Of a stretch of DNA of 64,000 nucleotides, positions 8,805-20,971 are shown piece after piece. The notes under the pieces are model-generated. The model was not told where the DNA came from and ran no database searches. It saw nothing but the letters and a program-made list of their open reading frames with translations. Source of the stretch: Ochotona curzoniae (Eukaryota; Chordata; Mammalia; Lagomorpha; Ochotonidae); assembly GCF_017591425.1 (NCBI RefSeq), contig NW_024467120.1, positions 6,944,001 to 7,008,000 of the forward strand. Reading direction: 5' to 3'. Each line of letters opens with the position of its first letter. Position 1 is the first letter of the stretch. A program made the position numbers and the translations under genes.

Positions 8805-11148
8805 GTTAGTGACCGGGACGGTCGGGGGGTGCCGCCGCTGCCGCCACCAGCGCGGGCACCGGGCGGGGCTGGGCCGAGGCCGTGCCGGGGGAGACGAGTG
8901 CGCGGGGGTTTTGGAGTGGGAACGGGGGGTTGGGTGCTGGAGGGAAATGAGTAAGCAAGAAAAATCTAACTAAGTCAGTGGCCCGGCCTCGGGCTCCGGG
9001 AGCCCCCTCCGCCCCCCGGGGTGGCAGGGTACGCCCCGGAGGGTGGGCACGGTGTTGACCGGGCTGCCTTGTCCGGGGGCGGATGGATGGGCGCCGGGAG
9101 TGCGCAGGGGGTTCTCGCCCCAGGGCCGGGAGGTTGCTCTGCCGCGCGTCTACCCTTCCCCGGTGCTGGAGGGGGAGGGGGCGGGTCAGAGGGTAGGGTG
9201 TCCGAGGGGGTCCCGGGCCACCCGCCGCCCCCTCCCTTTGTCCCCGTCATTGAGGGATGATTGAGGTCAGTAGGCGGCTTCTCTTTTTCCCTGGTACTCG
9301 AAAGAAGTGTGTCCGGGAGGTCTTCCCTCCCCCCACCCACCGCTTCTTCCTTTCTCTCCCTTTTCTTCCTTGCCTCCATGCCTCCTCTTGGTCCTTCACC
9401 CTCGTGGCGAGGCTAGAACCCACCCAGACTCGGTTGGATAAAGGCTTGCCGGCTGGCACGGGTCTTGGAGCTCCTCCTGGCTCAGCTGCCACTGGGGGGT
9501 CTATTTTCTGGAGAATCAAGACTTGGCAAGGGGGAGGGGGGTGTCTTAGAGTCTGCATATAGGGTGGCACTTCGCGACCCGGCAAGGGTTTGGGGAGAAT
9601 GAAGATGCTTGTTTCTGTACTGTTGGCTCAGTCCCTCTCCTGGTTGGGTTTCTAAACTGCCTCCCAGGAGCCCCGCAGATACTTCCTGCGGATGTGTGAT
9701 GCAGTGTGTCAAAGGAGCTCACCCGGGTTTTTAGTGACTAGGGTCTGCCAACAGGGGGGAAAGAGTACAGCTCTTGCTTTCCACCTCGTGGGGAGCTGGC
9801 GTGCCGGGTTCTGAGTTGCAAGAATATTCCATGCTTTTATGAGCACTAAATACTCCCACTGACTTGACCGAAACATGCTTGGACATATGGTAAGCCCATT
9901 CCGCTCCTCCCTTTCCACAGTCCTGTGGCTGTGTCAGAACCTCACCTGGAACAAACCGGCCACTGACACTTCCTGGAGTGGATTCACCATAATGGGGGAG
10001 GGGGCGGGGGAGTTTTGGTCATGAGAAATTATGAGACCACCAAATGGCGCTTTTATTTTTTTAAATCATACAATGCCTGCAGGGCTAGGTTTCCAAGACT
10101 TACATAGCCAAATGTTAGTGTAATTCATTCAATTTAAGTATTTAAAGTATATATACTTAAAAAAAAAAAAGGCCCTCAACACCATCCAAGTTATTTCAGA
10201 ACTTGACCCTATGGGTTTATTATTCCAGGGAGATATATATATATTTGAATGTGTGCATAGAGTATCTTCTATTAGAGGAATATAAATGTTGCACGTATAC
10301 CTACTCAGCAGCGTTATTATATAGGATTGCCGTGCTTGCTGAATCTCTGGTTAATTGTGCTTTTAAGAGCTGTTGCTTGTGGAGGGTGGAGGGCTGTGGT
10401 TCTTCAGTGCATCCAAGATTCTAGGCACAGAATGTACAGTTTGACTGGTTTTTCCTCATCAAAATTGTGTAATCTCCCTTCCCCAAGTCTAGACAATTTC
10501 ATGCTGTTCTTTCCCTAAGCAGGGATAGGCGGGAGCTGATAGCAATTGGTTCCACAGAGATAAGCGCATCTCCTCGCTTTGAGCCCCAGGAGTTGAGAAA
10601 GCTTCAAGTGGGTCTGCAGACCTTCATCAGATCTCCAGCAAGTCACTGGCTGCTAGCACTGTTTCCTCTTTAAAGCAGGGACAATGCCAGTACTATCTTT
10701 GAGGGTCTAAGGACTGAAGTATGAAATGCGTGTAAAACGTGGCACAGGGCCTGGCAAGTCGTGATGCCTAGAGTTGAGAAATGTCGTTTTGATGACTTTG
10801 AGAAGTGTTAAGACCGCTTGTACATGACCCCTGTATTCACATGTGTGAGCAGAATGGTTGAGCATTTATAAAAGTGTTGTTGTTTTAAGCCATTAATGCA
10901 CTTGGGTGTTTATATGTCTAAAATATGGCCATCGCAGAAGTAGATGAAATTGGGACTTCTTGCTAAGAAGGGCGCCACTGAAGCGTGCATCTTGAGTTGT
11001 GACAAATGAAGACCCGTGCCTCCTCACCCTTTAGCTTGAGTCCAGTCTTCGCCTGGATTTCAGGGACCTGACAGTCATGAGGAACGGTTTGTGTTCCAAC
11101 TCTTCAACCTTCTCCATGTCAAACACCTGCAGGGAACAGATTTGAGTG
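8805..11148. other. first part of the intron after exon 1b
   Basis: The CpG island fades by about 9240. The rest is low-repeat DNA apart from a MIR at about 10640-10770. No coding signal. A conserved element could hide here, but that needs alignment. Confidence 0.5.
10640..10770 (+). mobile_element. MIR fragment
   Basis: TTTCCTCTTTAAAGCAGGGACAAT and GGCACAGGGCCTGGCAAGTC follow the MIR core and 3' part in sense orientation. Confidence 0.6.
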
Positions 11149-11163
11149 TTAGAGGTAAATTGT

Positions 11164-11481
11164 TGGGCCCAGCACGATGGTACAGTGGCTAAATCCTCAC
11201 CTTGCAAGCCCAGCATCCCATATGGGCGCCACTTAATGTCCCAACTGCTCCACTTCCCATCCAGCTCCCTGCTTTATGGCCTAAGAAAGCAGCAGAGGAT
11301 GGCCCACATCCTTTGGCCTCTGCACCTGATGGGAGACTCGGAAGAAGCTCCTGGCTCCTGGCTTCAGATCGGCTCAGCTCTGGCCGTTGCGGCCCTTTGG
11401 AGAGCGAACCAGTGGATGGGAGATTTTTCTCTTTCTCTTCTCTCTGTAAATCTTGTCTGCCTTTCCAATAAAAATCAGTCC
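11164..11481 (+). mobile_element. CSINE, young type
   Basis: Starts GGGCCCAGCACGATGG, contains ATCCCATATGGGCGCC and ends in CCAATAAAAATC. Imperfect flanking repeats of about 15 bp at 11149-11163 and 11482-11496 (12 of 15 matching by eye) look like target-site duplications. Confidence 0.9.
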
Positions 11482-11496
11482 TTAGCGGTGAACTGT

Positions 11497-13364
11497 CAGA
11501 GATGAATCCAGAGAAACCTACGTCGCAAGTGCTGTCCACTGGAGCAGGTGGGGCTCCGTCACTCTCTCTGCCTCTTCGTTCTTACAGAAAGAAGGTGAAA
11601 TTATTTCGTTCATCGAGGGGAAAAAAAATGGAGATCTGTTCGTGCCAGAGGCAGTGACCTGTCACATCTCATCTCGGATATCCTCCTGTTGTAGCAGCCT
11701 GCTGGTTACGTCTTGGGAAAGAACCCTTGCCGCTGGGATTTTCGTCTGAGGATGGAGGAGCTGGGTGCAGCTTTATCGGCGACTCTTCCCACACCAGAAG
11801 AGCCGGCTTACCACGATTCTGCACTCAGTCATCTGACTTCTGCTGAGATACATGCTTGATGCCAAGTTCAAGCTCAGAATGTGTAGTCACTTTAATACTT
11901 CAGAGTGGAAGTTTTCATAGAACGCAGTGCCCAGATTTGAGTCAAAGCACATGGAAGCGTGGCACCGTGAGTGAAAGCACCCGAGCTGGAGAACAGGGAA
12001 GGGGCTTGTTGGCTGGCGTGGTTGTCCTGTCCACCACCGCCTGTGTCACACTGGGGAACACGGACTCCAAGTTTGATGTGCTGGTGAAGCTGACGTGAAG
12101 ACAGACAATAATATTCTCAGCTTTAACATGAAGAAGTTAACACCGGGGGTAGCAGAGCCTTTATTGTATTCCCTCGACTCTGGCGGCATCATTGTCATCC
12201 CCAGAAGTGGACCACCACACCTGTATACCCCTGCCCGAGATTCCTGTGTGGTTCATTGGGCAAACAGCTTCAAATAGTGTGTTCTGCCTGCTCCGTTGTA
12301 GGACCAGTTAAAACCCACTTTCCCCAGCTGAGCACCCTGTAAGTAGCTGCAGACATTTTTAACGGGGAAGGGTGAACATCAGCTGGCTGGACTCCTCCTG
12401 TCCAGTCCTTGCTGGATTGCCATGAAAGCATTGCAGGTAGTGCCAGGTGAAGAAGGTGAGATTGCACATCTCAGCAGATAGTCTAAGCTCATTTTGTTTT
12501 ATAAGGAGGGGGACTTCCTGAATTCTTTTAAAGTCCTAAAGTGTGTGGTTTAGTACATTCTCTTCATGAGAATGTATTTACAATTGCTACAAAACATTCT
12601 TTTTTTTGGGGGGGGTCCCTGCTAAGGACTAAGAAGGGAAGACAACTAGAAAACAGTAAATAGAGGAAACCACCAATATTATCTCCTTCCTGCTGCTCTG
12701 ACCCTCTCCTTGGCTTCAAAGAATGACTCAGAAAATGTATCTCACACAAAAGTGACACAACAGAAGGTTCAAAACTCGAAACCTTACAGGGCGAGGATGC
12801 GGACCAGTAGAGAAGATGACACAGGGAGCTTTTGCTTTAGTAAGAGGGATATTGCTCTATTTTCTGTTCATACATTGGCTTCAAACATTGTCCCTTAAAA
12901 GCCGGATGTTTTCAGAACTTAGAAGAATAGGAAAGTTAGAAGAATGCCATCTGTCTCCCTGTGACCTTAACTGAAAGTCAGTTTGGCAGCCACACCAATT
13001 AGCTGCAGGATAACTTTGAAAAAACTCTGAAGGGCTTTCAGAGTTGGGATACAGTTAGGATACGCTGGGTGCCAGGTGTATCCTAAAGCCCCGTCTTGTA
13101 AACCAGAGTAGGGTCTCTGTCGGCCCAACGTGGTGGTGGCTGGTGGAGGAGGGAGAGGATTAAACCAAGAATAGTTGACTCGGCTGCTCTCTGTCGCTGT
13201 TAGTGCCGTGTGGAGCATATGAACTGTCCAGGTCACTGTACTAGAACCTGGCCAGCACCAAGAGCTGCATTTCAGGTTGGTCTACGTGGGAATGGGGATT
13301 TATGATGAGATCTTGGGACCATTCCATTTGAAAGCCGTCTGGAAGACTCCTCATCGACCCAATG
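11497..13364. other. intron, nothing recognised
   Basis: About 1.9 kb with no assignable repeat or exon. Includes a G/T homopolymer patch near 12600-12617. Confidence 0.4.
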
Positions 13365-13470
13365 CCCTTCGTTTTGCAGGCGAGGAAGTTAAGGCCCAGT
13401 GCAGTTAAACTGCTTGCCCAAAGTCACAAGCTCGCTGTGGCAAAGCCAGAACTGAAACTGGAGACTCGAG
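13365..13470 (-). mobile_element. MIR fragment
   Basis: GAGGAAGTTAAGGCCCAG, CTGCTTGCCCAAAGTCACAA and AGCCAGAACTGAAACTGGA match the reverse MIR core. Confidence 0.7.
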
Positions 13471-14889
13471 TCTTAGAAGAAGCCTCATTCATCAAGAGAA
13501 AGTTAACTCTCTCATGTGCCGTGCGTGGGAGAACTGGGACATGTGGAATACATGTTGTGTTGCCTTCGGGCCTGCTAACTTCTTTTTTTTTTTTTTTTTT
13601 TTTTTAATGTACACCTAAAAGTGTGCCCTTTGGACAGTTGGGCATGGGCGACAACTCACTCGCAGAGATACAAATTAAGCCAGGCTACTTGCAATGTCGA
13701 GTCAAAAGGATTGATTTTTAAAACAGAAGGAATGATGAAAAATCTTGACATTTTCACTGCTGCCGAAGGTATATATAAATCTCAGTGCATTTTCTCACAG
13801 CTTTCTTGGGGAGAGGGGAGTGGCGTGCACCTCTCATGTTACAGGCTTTGCCCTGACCCAGCCGTGTCCTGAGATCCCACCCGACCCTCCTGGTTTTCAG
13901 CAGAGCCCGGACCTCTGCCCAGTAGCAAGCTGCTCCAACCCGGTGGCTAGCTGCAGGAACATGCCAGACTGAACAAAGCAGCGGGCCACTTACCTTCCAG
14001 AGGAAGTCATCACGAAGCCAGCATCCCTTTCCTTAAAATGCCTTCTTTTTTACTCGTGGAACCGAGAAAGCTTAAAAATAGAATCGCTGCAAGGCCTGAA
14101 GCCTGAGAATGAAACATAATCCAGGATGGCTGCCGCTCCCTGACTTGGTAGCGGTGGTGGGGAGCTGCGCTTCATGGCCCAGAAAGCAGCCCTGCTTACG
14201 TGCTAGCAGCATGAGCGTCAGGCCCCAATGGACAAGAGCGGGTCTACTGGTGGGGGTGTTTTCGAATGATTTCCTCTGGAGGATGTTGTCGGCAGGTGGA
14301 GGCCATCTTGGGGAATGGGGACTTGGAAGCTGCGCCCTTGGCCTTGCCTGCTGGCTCTTGTCAAACAGCTTCAGTGAACATTTCGGTGCCTCCAGCATGC
14401 GCCTGACTGTTGAGAAGCACTTCTCCGTGCTTCTGTGCTGTAGTGCAGAGCTGTGGGTTCTCAGGGACATGGATTGTGAACTTGGGGCCTGTGACTTTCT
14501 GTCTTTCCGCTGTGCACCCCATTTCCAATGCTTTGGTAATTACCAGGGTTGGGGACCAATAGAAAGGATAACAAGTAGCTTCTGCTTATGGAAAAATGGA
14601 ATGAAAAGGTCCATTTCTTTTTGATGACAAAAATCTTAAAATGCATGCGTAATCCATTCTGGATCTACATTTTCCATGAACTTTTTGCAGCTCTCTCTGT
14701 CCTGTCTGATGAGACATGTGTCCTTGGGGTCCACACTGCCCCTCTGCACCCTCCTTCTATGCAGGCAGCCCCTTGGAGAGGAGGCTCTAGGTATCTAACC
14801 TGCCCGCTGAAGAATACCGAGAGGCCTCCCTGAGTCCTGGAGCTCGGAGCCAGAGTGCCTGGTTCCTGTGCTCCCTGCACAGGTTCCCT
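13471..14889. other. intron, unassigned
   Basis: Contains a long poly-T (13582-13605) without an adjacent SINE body. No exon seen. Confidence 0.4.
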
Positions 14890-15140
14890 GTCTACTGGTT
14901 CCTTTCCCAAATGCCAATGACAGTGAAGGCCAGGCTGGATGGAAAGCAGAGGTGGGAACTCGGCCTGAGTCTCCCGTGCCTGTAGCCAGGCTCCAAGTGC
15001 TTTGAGTCATCTTCTGTTGCCTCCCCGGCTATGCATCTGCAGGAAGCTGGATGGGAAGCGTGGCTGGGACTGGAAGAGGCACTCTGATACGGGATTTAGC
15101 TGTTGCCAACAGAAGCTTGACTCCAATACCCAGCTGTGCT
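14890..15140 (-). mobile_element. CSINE, old and diverged
   Basis: TACTGGTTCCTTTCCCAAATG, GAGTCTCCCGTGCC, TCATCTTCTGTTGCCTCCC and GCAGGAAGCTGGATGGGAAG follow CSINE order; the poly-T end is lost. Confidence 0.7.
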
Positions 15141-16919
15141 GTGAAACTTTTAGGCCAACGACTTGCACCATCTTCATTTCCTTGCAGGGCACGCACCGGG
15201 AGGCTAATAGTTGTGCCTCATGAGTTCTCGGGGCAGCGGGAAGGCAAAGTGAATTGGTAATTGTGAAGCTGGTGCAGTACGTGGCACATGGCAAGGTCTG
15301 TGTGAGGGTCTAGGAGACAGCCTCTTGGACTTGCCTTCTCCCCAACATCTTTTGGGTTCTCTCATGCTCTTTTTCTGGTCTTTGTGTTCATTTCAGCCCA
15401 TTTGAAAAATGCTGGTGATGGGGAAGGGTGGACTGTGGACAGCTTTCTCCTGAAGCAGTCATTGGCATCTAGGCTACGGTCTTTGTATCCCTTTATAAAC
15501 TGTGCCTTGACCTGGGAGAAAGAAGAATAAGTTTATTATAACAGTAGTATCAGCAGCCACAGTGGCATGAATAAAGCCTGTATTTCTGTGAGTGAATCTT
15601 AGTAAATGGCACTGTTAACATAATCTCGCTTCTGTACACGACCCTGGCTTAAAACTGAATGGCAAAAATCAGGGTGTCTGAGCTCCTGGCCCCGGCTGAC
15701 TTGGGGGTCACCAGCATGTGTACATGGGTTGGAGGGTGGGGTCTTTGTCTCCAGAAGCAGCTGAGCCTGCCTTAGGTCTGCCTATTCCCATTCTCTCTGT
15801 CTTAGCCCGCTCATCTTATGTTTGTCCCTTCTTTCACACCTTCCTGTCTCTCCCTCTGCCTGGCTCCCAGCAGGTACAGACTTGAGCTTTCAGCAACTGT
15901 TTCCGGGACTTGAGCCCATCAATGATAATCTTGTCCTAACATTCAAGGAAGGATGCAGTCGTACCTCCCCCAGTGTGTTTGTGAAGACGGGAGGAGGTTT
16001 CCCTCCCATGCGTATACTCGCATGGAGTTCACATCTTGCTAGTCCTGCTGCCGTCCTTCCCACTGCCCCTCGAGGCCAGTGCAGAGACCCCCTGACCTCC
16101 CAGGGGCTCCCACACCTCCCCCACCATCGCACTCCCCTGAGTTCATGGTCACCTCTAATGCAGCATAGACTTGTGTCCTACACATCTCCTCCACACCTGT
16201 GCACTCTGAGGAGTCATTCTGGCCTTCAGGTGGTCCCTACGATGGCTTTGCCATTGCAGACTCAAGCATCTGGAAGGCGGGGTTTCACTAGACAGCCTGC
16301 AGTGTACTTGGGGCTGGGTCAGTGCTATGGGTCAAGAGAAGGATGGGGTGTGATCCATCCACAAGCAAGGCTGCCAGGGCTCAGGAGACCAGCACTTACA
16401 GTCCCCGGGTGCGTGGTGTCCTTCAGAAGAAGCAGCCGAGGGTCAGCAGATCCTGGGAACACGGCGGCCATAGCACCTTGGCTTGCGAGTCTGGAGCTTT
16501 TGAATCTCCCAGGGTGCTTTTAGAAAAACTGACAGCCACCCTGCCCCCCATCGAGGCCTCAGCTAGGGGGTTTTCCTTCATGTGTCCCACATGGATTTGG
16601 GGTGCACTCTTGGAGTGCCCAGGCTAGGGGAAGCAGGACAGAAGGGAAGCCTTTTCTGGCTCGGGACACATACCAGAGTAGGGGCAGAAAGGAAGCGGGT
16701 TGGCACAAGGGGAGGCTAGTTGACTGGGGAAGTGATGGGACCCTACTCTGGGTCTGTCCATCACATGGGTCTCAAATAGGCTATTACAGAATGGCTTGTC
16801 CTGCATGTTGTGCTGGTTATAGTGGACCTTGAAACCTGCTCCAGGCAGCAGCTGCCAGAGGGAAAGACAGGCCGTGGATTGCACCAAGCCTCCAGGCTTC
16901 TCAAAATGCCAGAAATCTA
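15141..16919. other. intron, unassigned
   Basis: Mixed-composition DNA with no confident repeat; no exon seen. Confidence 0.4.
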
Positions 16920-17025
16920 CCAGTTTAAAAATGTTGGCTCCATTAAAAAGGAAAATGTGCAGGCCAAACAAAATAGGTCTGTAGGCCAGATTTGGCTTAA
17001 GGGCTGCCACTCAGCAGTCTCCAGT
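16920..17025 (-). mobile_element. hAT (MER1/Charlie-type) fragment
   Basis: AGGCCAAACAAAATAGGTCTG and GGCCAGATTTGGC resemble the end of a Charlie-type hAT element in reverse. Family is uncertain. Confidence 0.35.
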
Positions 17026-17035
17026 CTATGGGATA

Positions 17036-17262
17036 ATAATAGCTAATGTTTATCGAGTGCCCGCATGTATCGAGGGCACTAAACTAAGTGCTTTACTCAC
17101 ATTAGCACATTATTCACGTAACAACCTATGAAGTGGTTATTATGATCATCTGTGTTCTACACAGGAGGAAACAGCCAGCCAGGGGTTAAGGGCCTGGCTC
17201 AGGGCCCCACTAATAACTAGGGCAACTGAAATTAAACCCAAGGAGCCTGGCTCCAAAGTCTC
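17036..17262 (-). mobile_element. MIR, nearly full length
   Basis: AATAGCTAATGTTTATCGAG, GCACTAAACTAAGTGCTTTAC, ACAACCTATGAAGTGG, ACAGGAGGAAACAG and GAGCCTGGCTCCAAAGTC cover almost the whole reverse MIR. Confidence 0.8.
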
Positions 17263-17344
17263 CGCTTATTTCCAGTTTTTATCCTCTGTGTCTCTGGCGT
17301 TGTGTTAAGCATGCAGCAGGAACCCAAGACATCTGTCCGTAATA

Positions 17345-17500
17345 ATCCAGTGTTTCCCAACTTTTGCAGATGATAAAAATCACCTGTTCTAGATGTAGGC
17401 TTCCAAGGCTGCATGCTTCCTCCTTGCTTAATCAGGATTTTCTGAAATGCTTGGGAGGCCCTGTGGCAGGGACCCGAGCCCAGGTGAAGCTTCCCGAGGC
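17345..17500 (-). mobile_element. MER5-like hAT MITE
   Basis: CCAGTGTTTCCCAACTTTTGC, AAAATCACCTG and CCCAGGTGAAGC match MER5 ends in order. Confidence 0.5.
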
Positions 17501-18529
17501 TGTGTTGTTCAGGTGAAGGCAGGAGTGCTCTACTGTGCAACTCGGCTCTCCTAGTGGGCAAGGACAGGCCCGCAAACCCTGGGGCCCAGGCCCTTGTAGT
17601 TTCAACTTCAAGATTCCTGGGTCATTGCTAGGGCAAGCCATCCAAAAATGGGTTACCTAAAACCCAAGAGATTGGAATGAGGGGACTCCCGCAGCAGTTA
17701 ATGAACGTAAACTTGGGAGTTCAGAGTGGGCTTTCCAGGCCAGCTGCGAAGCTCCTGGGAGTACAGGGAGTGCATGAGTTTACTGCCTTGGAGTAGGAAA
17801 ACTTTCTGTTGTGCTGTGGCTGGAACAGGTAACCAGGGAGCTAGAAAGCCAGGCACATGAATGAGAAGAGCACCAAAGCACACTTTCGAGAGAGTGGCTG
17901 CTGTGGAGCAGATGTGTATGGAAACAGAGCAGCAGCACTGACAGCGAGAGAAGGAAGGATGGGCTAAGGGAGAAAAGTGCAAGGCCTCTGACTCCCAGCA
18001 TGGTTAACTCATGGGACTGGAGGAATGCGTGAGGCTGAGCTTCACTCCAGGGATGCTCCATGAGGTTGATGGAGTGGATGAGTGACACCACAGTTCTCCA
18101 ACTTTCCGACAGGGTGCTGCCCTGGAAATGTGACCCGGCACAGAGGTTTCAGCCTCAAGTAACCATGAGCTGGTCTCCCTAGCTTGGTTTAAAAAAATAA
18201 TAATAATGTGGTACCACAGAGACCTTTTATCATTTTCACTTCTCCCTCTGTAATATGAAAACGAGACGAATTCATCAGGTTGATTTTGGGGGATCAATAA
18301 TGTTAGGGCTCCCAGAGACAAGCCATCAGAGGTTATTTATTAGCTGCTTTCCAGGGCTGTGCCTGGCTCCTAGCTGCTCTGAGAAGGCCCCATGTTTGTC
18401 ACCTGTCAGCAAAGTCTGCTGGGCAGCTCCTCACCATAGGAGCTGCATTTATGGCATTCCTCACCATAGGAGGAATGGTGGCTCCCTTGACCAGTATCTC
18501 TGATTTTTGCCAATTTTTAAAAAGTAGAT
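17501..18529. other. intron, unassigned
   Basis: Contains a small direct repeat (TCCTCACCATAGGAG at 18428 and again 30 bp on). No exon seen. Confidence 0.4.
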
Positions 18530-18856
18530 TTTTTTTTTTAAAGATTTTTTATTATTATTTTTTTATTGGAAAGACGGATATACAGAGAGGAGAGACAGAG
18601 AGGAAGATCTTCCATCCGATGATCCATTCCCCAAGTGAGCGCAACGGTCGATACTATGCCAATCTGAAGCCAGGAGCCTCTGGGTCTCCCACGCGGGTGC
18701 AGGGTCCCAAAGCTTTGGGCCGTCCTCGACTGCTTTCCCGGGCCACAGGCAGGGAGCTGGAAGGGAAGCGGGGCTGCCGGGATAGAACCGGTGCCCATAT
18801 GGGATCCCAGGCGTGCAAGGCGAGGACTTTAACCACTGTGCCACCGCGCCGGGCCC
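18530..18856 (-). mobile_element. CSINE, young type
   Basis: A full-length reverse copy ending GCGCCGGGCCC, with tRNA-like B-box region GATAGAACCGG. TAGATTT occurs on both flanks (18525 and 18857). Confidence 0.92.
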
Positions 18857-18863
18857 TAGATTT

Positions 18864-19721
18864 GTTTTTTTAAACACTATCTAGTATGCTAAACTTTAAA
18901 GATCAAAGTCATCCTCTGGTATCCCAGAGAAAAGAGCTGTGTTGTGTATTAGTGCCTTCCTCTGTTGAGGTTTAAACTCAAGCTTTGTGTTGAAGCAGAC
19001 TAGTCACTGTGTTGGGCAGCAGAACTTGGGAGGGTTAGGGATGGGGTGGTTAGCAGCCTTTTGTGTTTTCTGCTTTGCTTGTCAGTGTTTCAGACACACC
19101 AGTTCTGAGAGTGGTCTCTGGAAGACAGGCTTTGCAGGCCTGCTGCCATGGTGCCATGGGAGGCTGTGGAAGGAGTCTGGCTCCAGACAGGCACTGCTGC
19201 TCACCTGCTGGCAACATTGTTACTGATTGCCTCTGTGAGCCCTCCTGCTTCCCTAAAACAGTGACCCTGTCTCCTTTATCAGTTGAAAGAATTAAATGAG
19301 AAAGTGTTCCCCACCAGTGTACCCCAAAGTGGGAAGTGCTCATTTCTTGAGCACTTTTTTTTTTTTTTAACCTCTTTGGGGCAAACAGACTCTGAGGGGT
19401 ACTTGCAAGTTCTTGGAAAAATTAAAGAACTTTATTTTGAAATGAATGCATTTTTTTCCCCTGTAGTACACACTTGAGCATTTCAAGTGAACTTTCTGTG
19501 TACATGAGTTGCACAGTGTTTTTTCACCAAAACTTTGAATTCCATTTTCCCCCAGCTTTTTCAAGTCCCGTTATATTGGACACTTGGCACACGTACTGTT
19601 TGCATTTGTGCAGAGTGCAGTTCCTGCATGCTGGGGATTTCACGGGTTATCGAAAGGTCATTCTGGACCTCAAGGAGTTCTCCAGCAAACAGGGAGAGAT
19701 GAAACGTGTGCTTCCCTAAGC
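18864..19721. other. intron, unassigned
   Basis: No repeat identified beyond a poly-T at about 19357-19368; no exon. Confidence 0.4.
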
Positions 19722-19998
19722 CGGGGCAGGCACTGGAACACAGCAGGTTGTGTCATGATTGGGCCAACCATCTTGGGTTGCAGTCCCACCCCCTCTTCCA
19801 TCCAGCACAGCCCAGGAGACAGCAGGAGGGCCCTTGTGCTTAAGCCCCCGGCCCATACATGCAGGAGGTTCAGATGGTGTTCTGGACTCCTGGCTTTGAC
19901 CTGGCCCAGCCCTTGCTGTTGGTGGCATTTTGGAAGTGGGCCAGCAAATGGAAGATCTCTGTTGGCTCTGCCTAGTAAATAAAATTGCTTTTAAAAAT
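19722..19998 (+). mobile_element. CSINE, old type
   Basis: GGGCAGGCACTGGAACACAGC, CATCCAGCACAGCCCAGGAG, GGCCCAGCCCTTGCTGTTGG and TAAATAAAATTGC follow a diverged sense copy. Confidence 0.7.
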
Positions 19999-20084
19999 AG
20001 AAGGCCGTAAAGACAATAAGAAAACAACAGTGATCCAAAGCGGTAGGGGCTATGGGAAGTTTAAACTACAGCGGGGTGTCAGCA

Positions 20085-20245
20085 CAGCTGACATTTTGGT
20101 AGAATTTTGAGATGAGGGTTGCTCTGATCTGGCAGAACTCATTTAGATGCCTGGACCACCAACTACCAGTCACACCCCCAGTGATAACCAAAGTTGCCTT
20201 CAAACACTGCCAAATGTCTCCTGGGGACAAAAGTCACCTGCTTTC
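20085..20245 (-). mobile_element. MER20-like hAT element
   Basis: AGCTGACATTTTGGTAGAAT, then GATAACCAAAGTTGCC, CTGCCAAATGTCTCCTGGGG match MER20 in reverse. MER20 is a eutherian hAT element that has been linked to enhancer activity. Confidence 0.65.
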
Positions 20246-20639
20246 CACATGTAGGACCTTGAAGACAAGTAAACGGGGACTCAATGTATGCATCTTCTGT
20301 ACATGGTAGATACTTAACATATTATTTTGTAAAAGAATAATAATGCAAAAGCAAATAGTTTCTCCTAACTGATGTTAACTTTGGAATGCTTGCCCAGCAC
20401 GCTTAGGAACTGTGGTCCACTTGCTGGGTTGATGGTGTGGGAAACGAGTTCTCTGTCACCTCCAGAGGCCAGGCCTGTGAGCAGGCAGCGTCTGAATCAG
20501 CTGTGAGAAGCCTCCCTGGCTTGGAGAAGGATCAAAGTCTACACTTCAGGGAAGGGATTTTTTTGCATTTATGATTGACTCAGCTGGGCAATTAAGAGAA
20601 GCCTTCTGCTCAGAATCAGTGTCTCCATTTGGTTGTAGT

Positions 20640-20899
20640 TATTTAAAAAAAAATTATTTGATGCCAAGAGAGACTGAGATGGTATGCTCCCTTCTGCAGG
20701 TTAGTGCCCCTCATGCCTCCAGGGGCCAGGACTGGCACAAGCTGATGTGGGTGGACCCAGAAACAGTGCAGGTCTCCCATGTGGGTGTCCTGCACCCAGC
20801 CCCTTAGCATCACTGTTGCTGCGTGAACAGGAGTTGAACCCAGGTCCTCCAGGATAGAATGCAGACTTTTTCACCATGGGGCTACACGCTGACCCTGGT
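20640..20899 (-). mobile_element. CSINE, old type
   Basis: AGGTCTCCCATGTGGGTG, GGAGTTGAACCCAGGTC and GGGGCTACACGCTGACCC mark the reverse head; diverged. Confidence 0.7.
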
Positions 20900-20971
20900 A
20901 GTTTGGTCTTTTAATCTCAGTCTACTGCTTCACAGTTCAATGATTTGGGTGCATTACTTGTCTTTTTTCAA

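Larger units (their letters stand above)
5860..9240. promoter_or_regulatory. E2F3: CpG island spanning both E2F3 promoters
   Basis: CpG dinucleotides are frequent from roughly 5860 to 9240 and scarce on both sides. The island covers the E2F3a promoter and exon, the interval between the isoforms, the E2F3b exon and the first 400 bp of its intron. No SINE or other transposon is visible between 5217 and 11148, in contrast with roughly one CSINE per 1.5 kb elsewhere. This fits a constitutively unmethylated, germline-active promoter. Confidence 0.9.

Noticed and set aside
8131..8973. 280-codon plus-strand open frame over the E2F3b exon
   Set aside because: Low-complexity Gly/Pro/Arg sequence in a CpG island, in a different frame from MPLQQQ. 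The E2F3b frame and donor explain the region better.
18530..18856. Open frames of 60-140 codons inside CSINE copies
   Set aside because: The same frames recur in many CSINE copies; they are passenger frames of a non-coding SINE.
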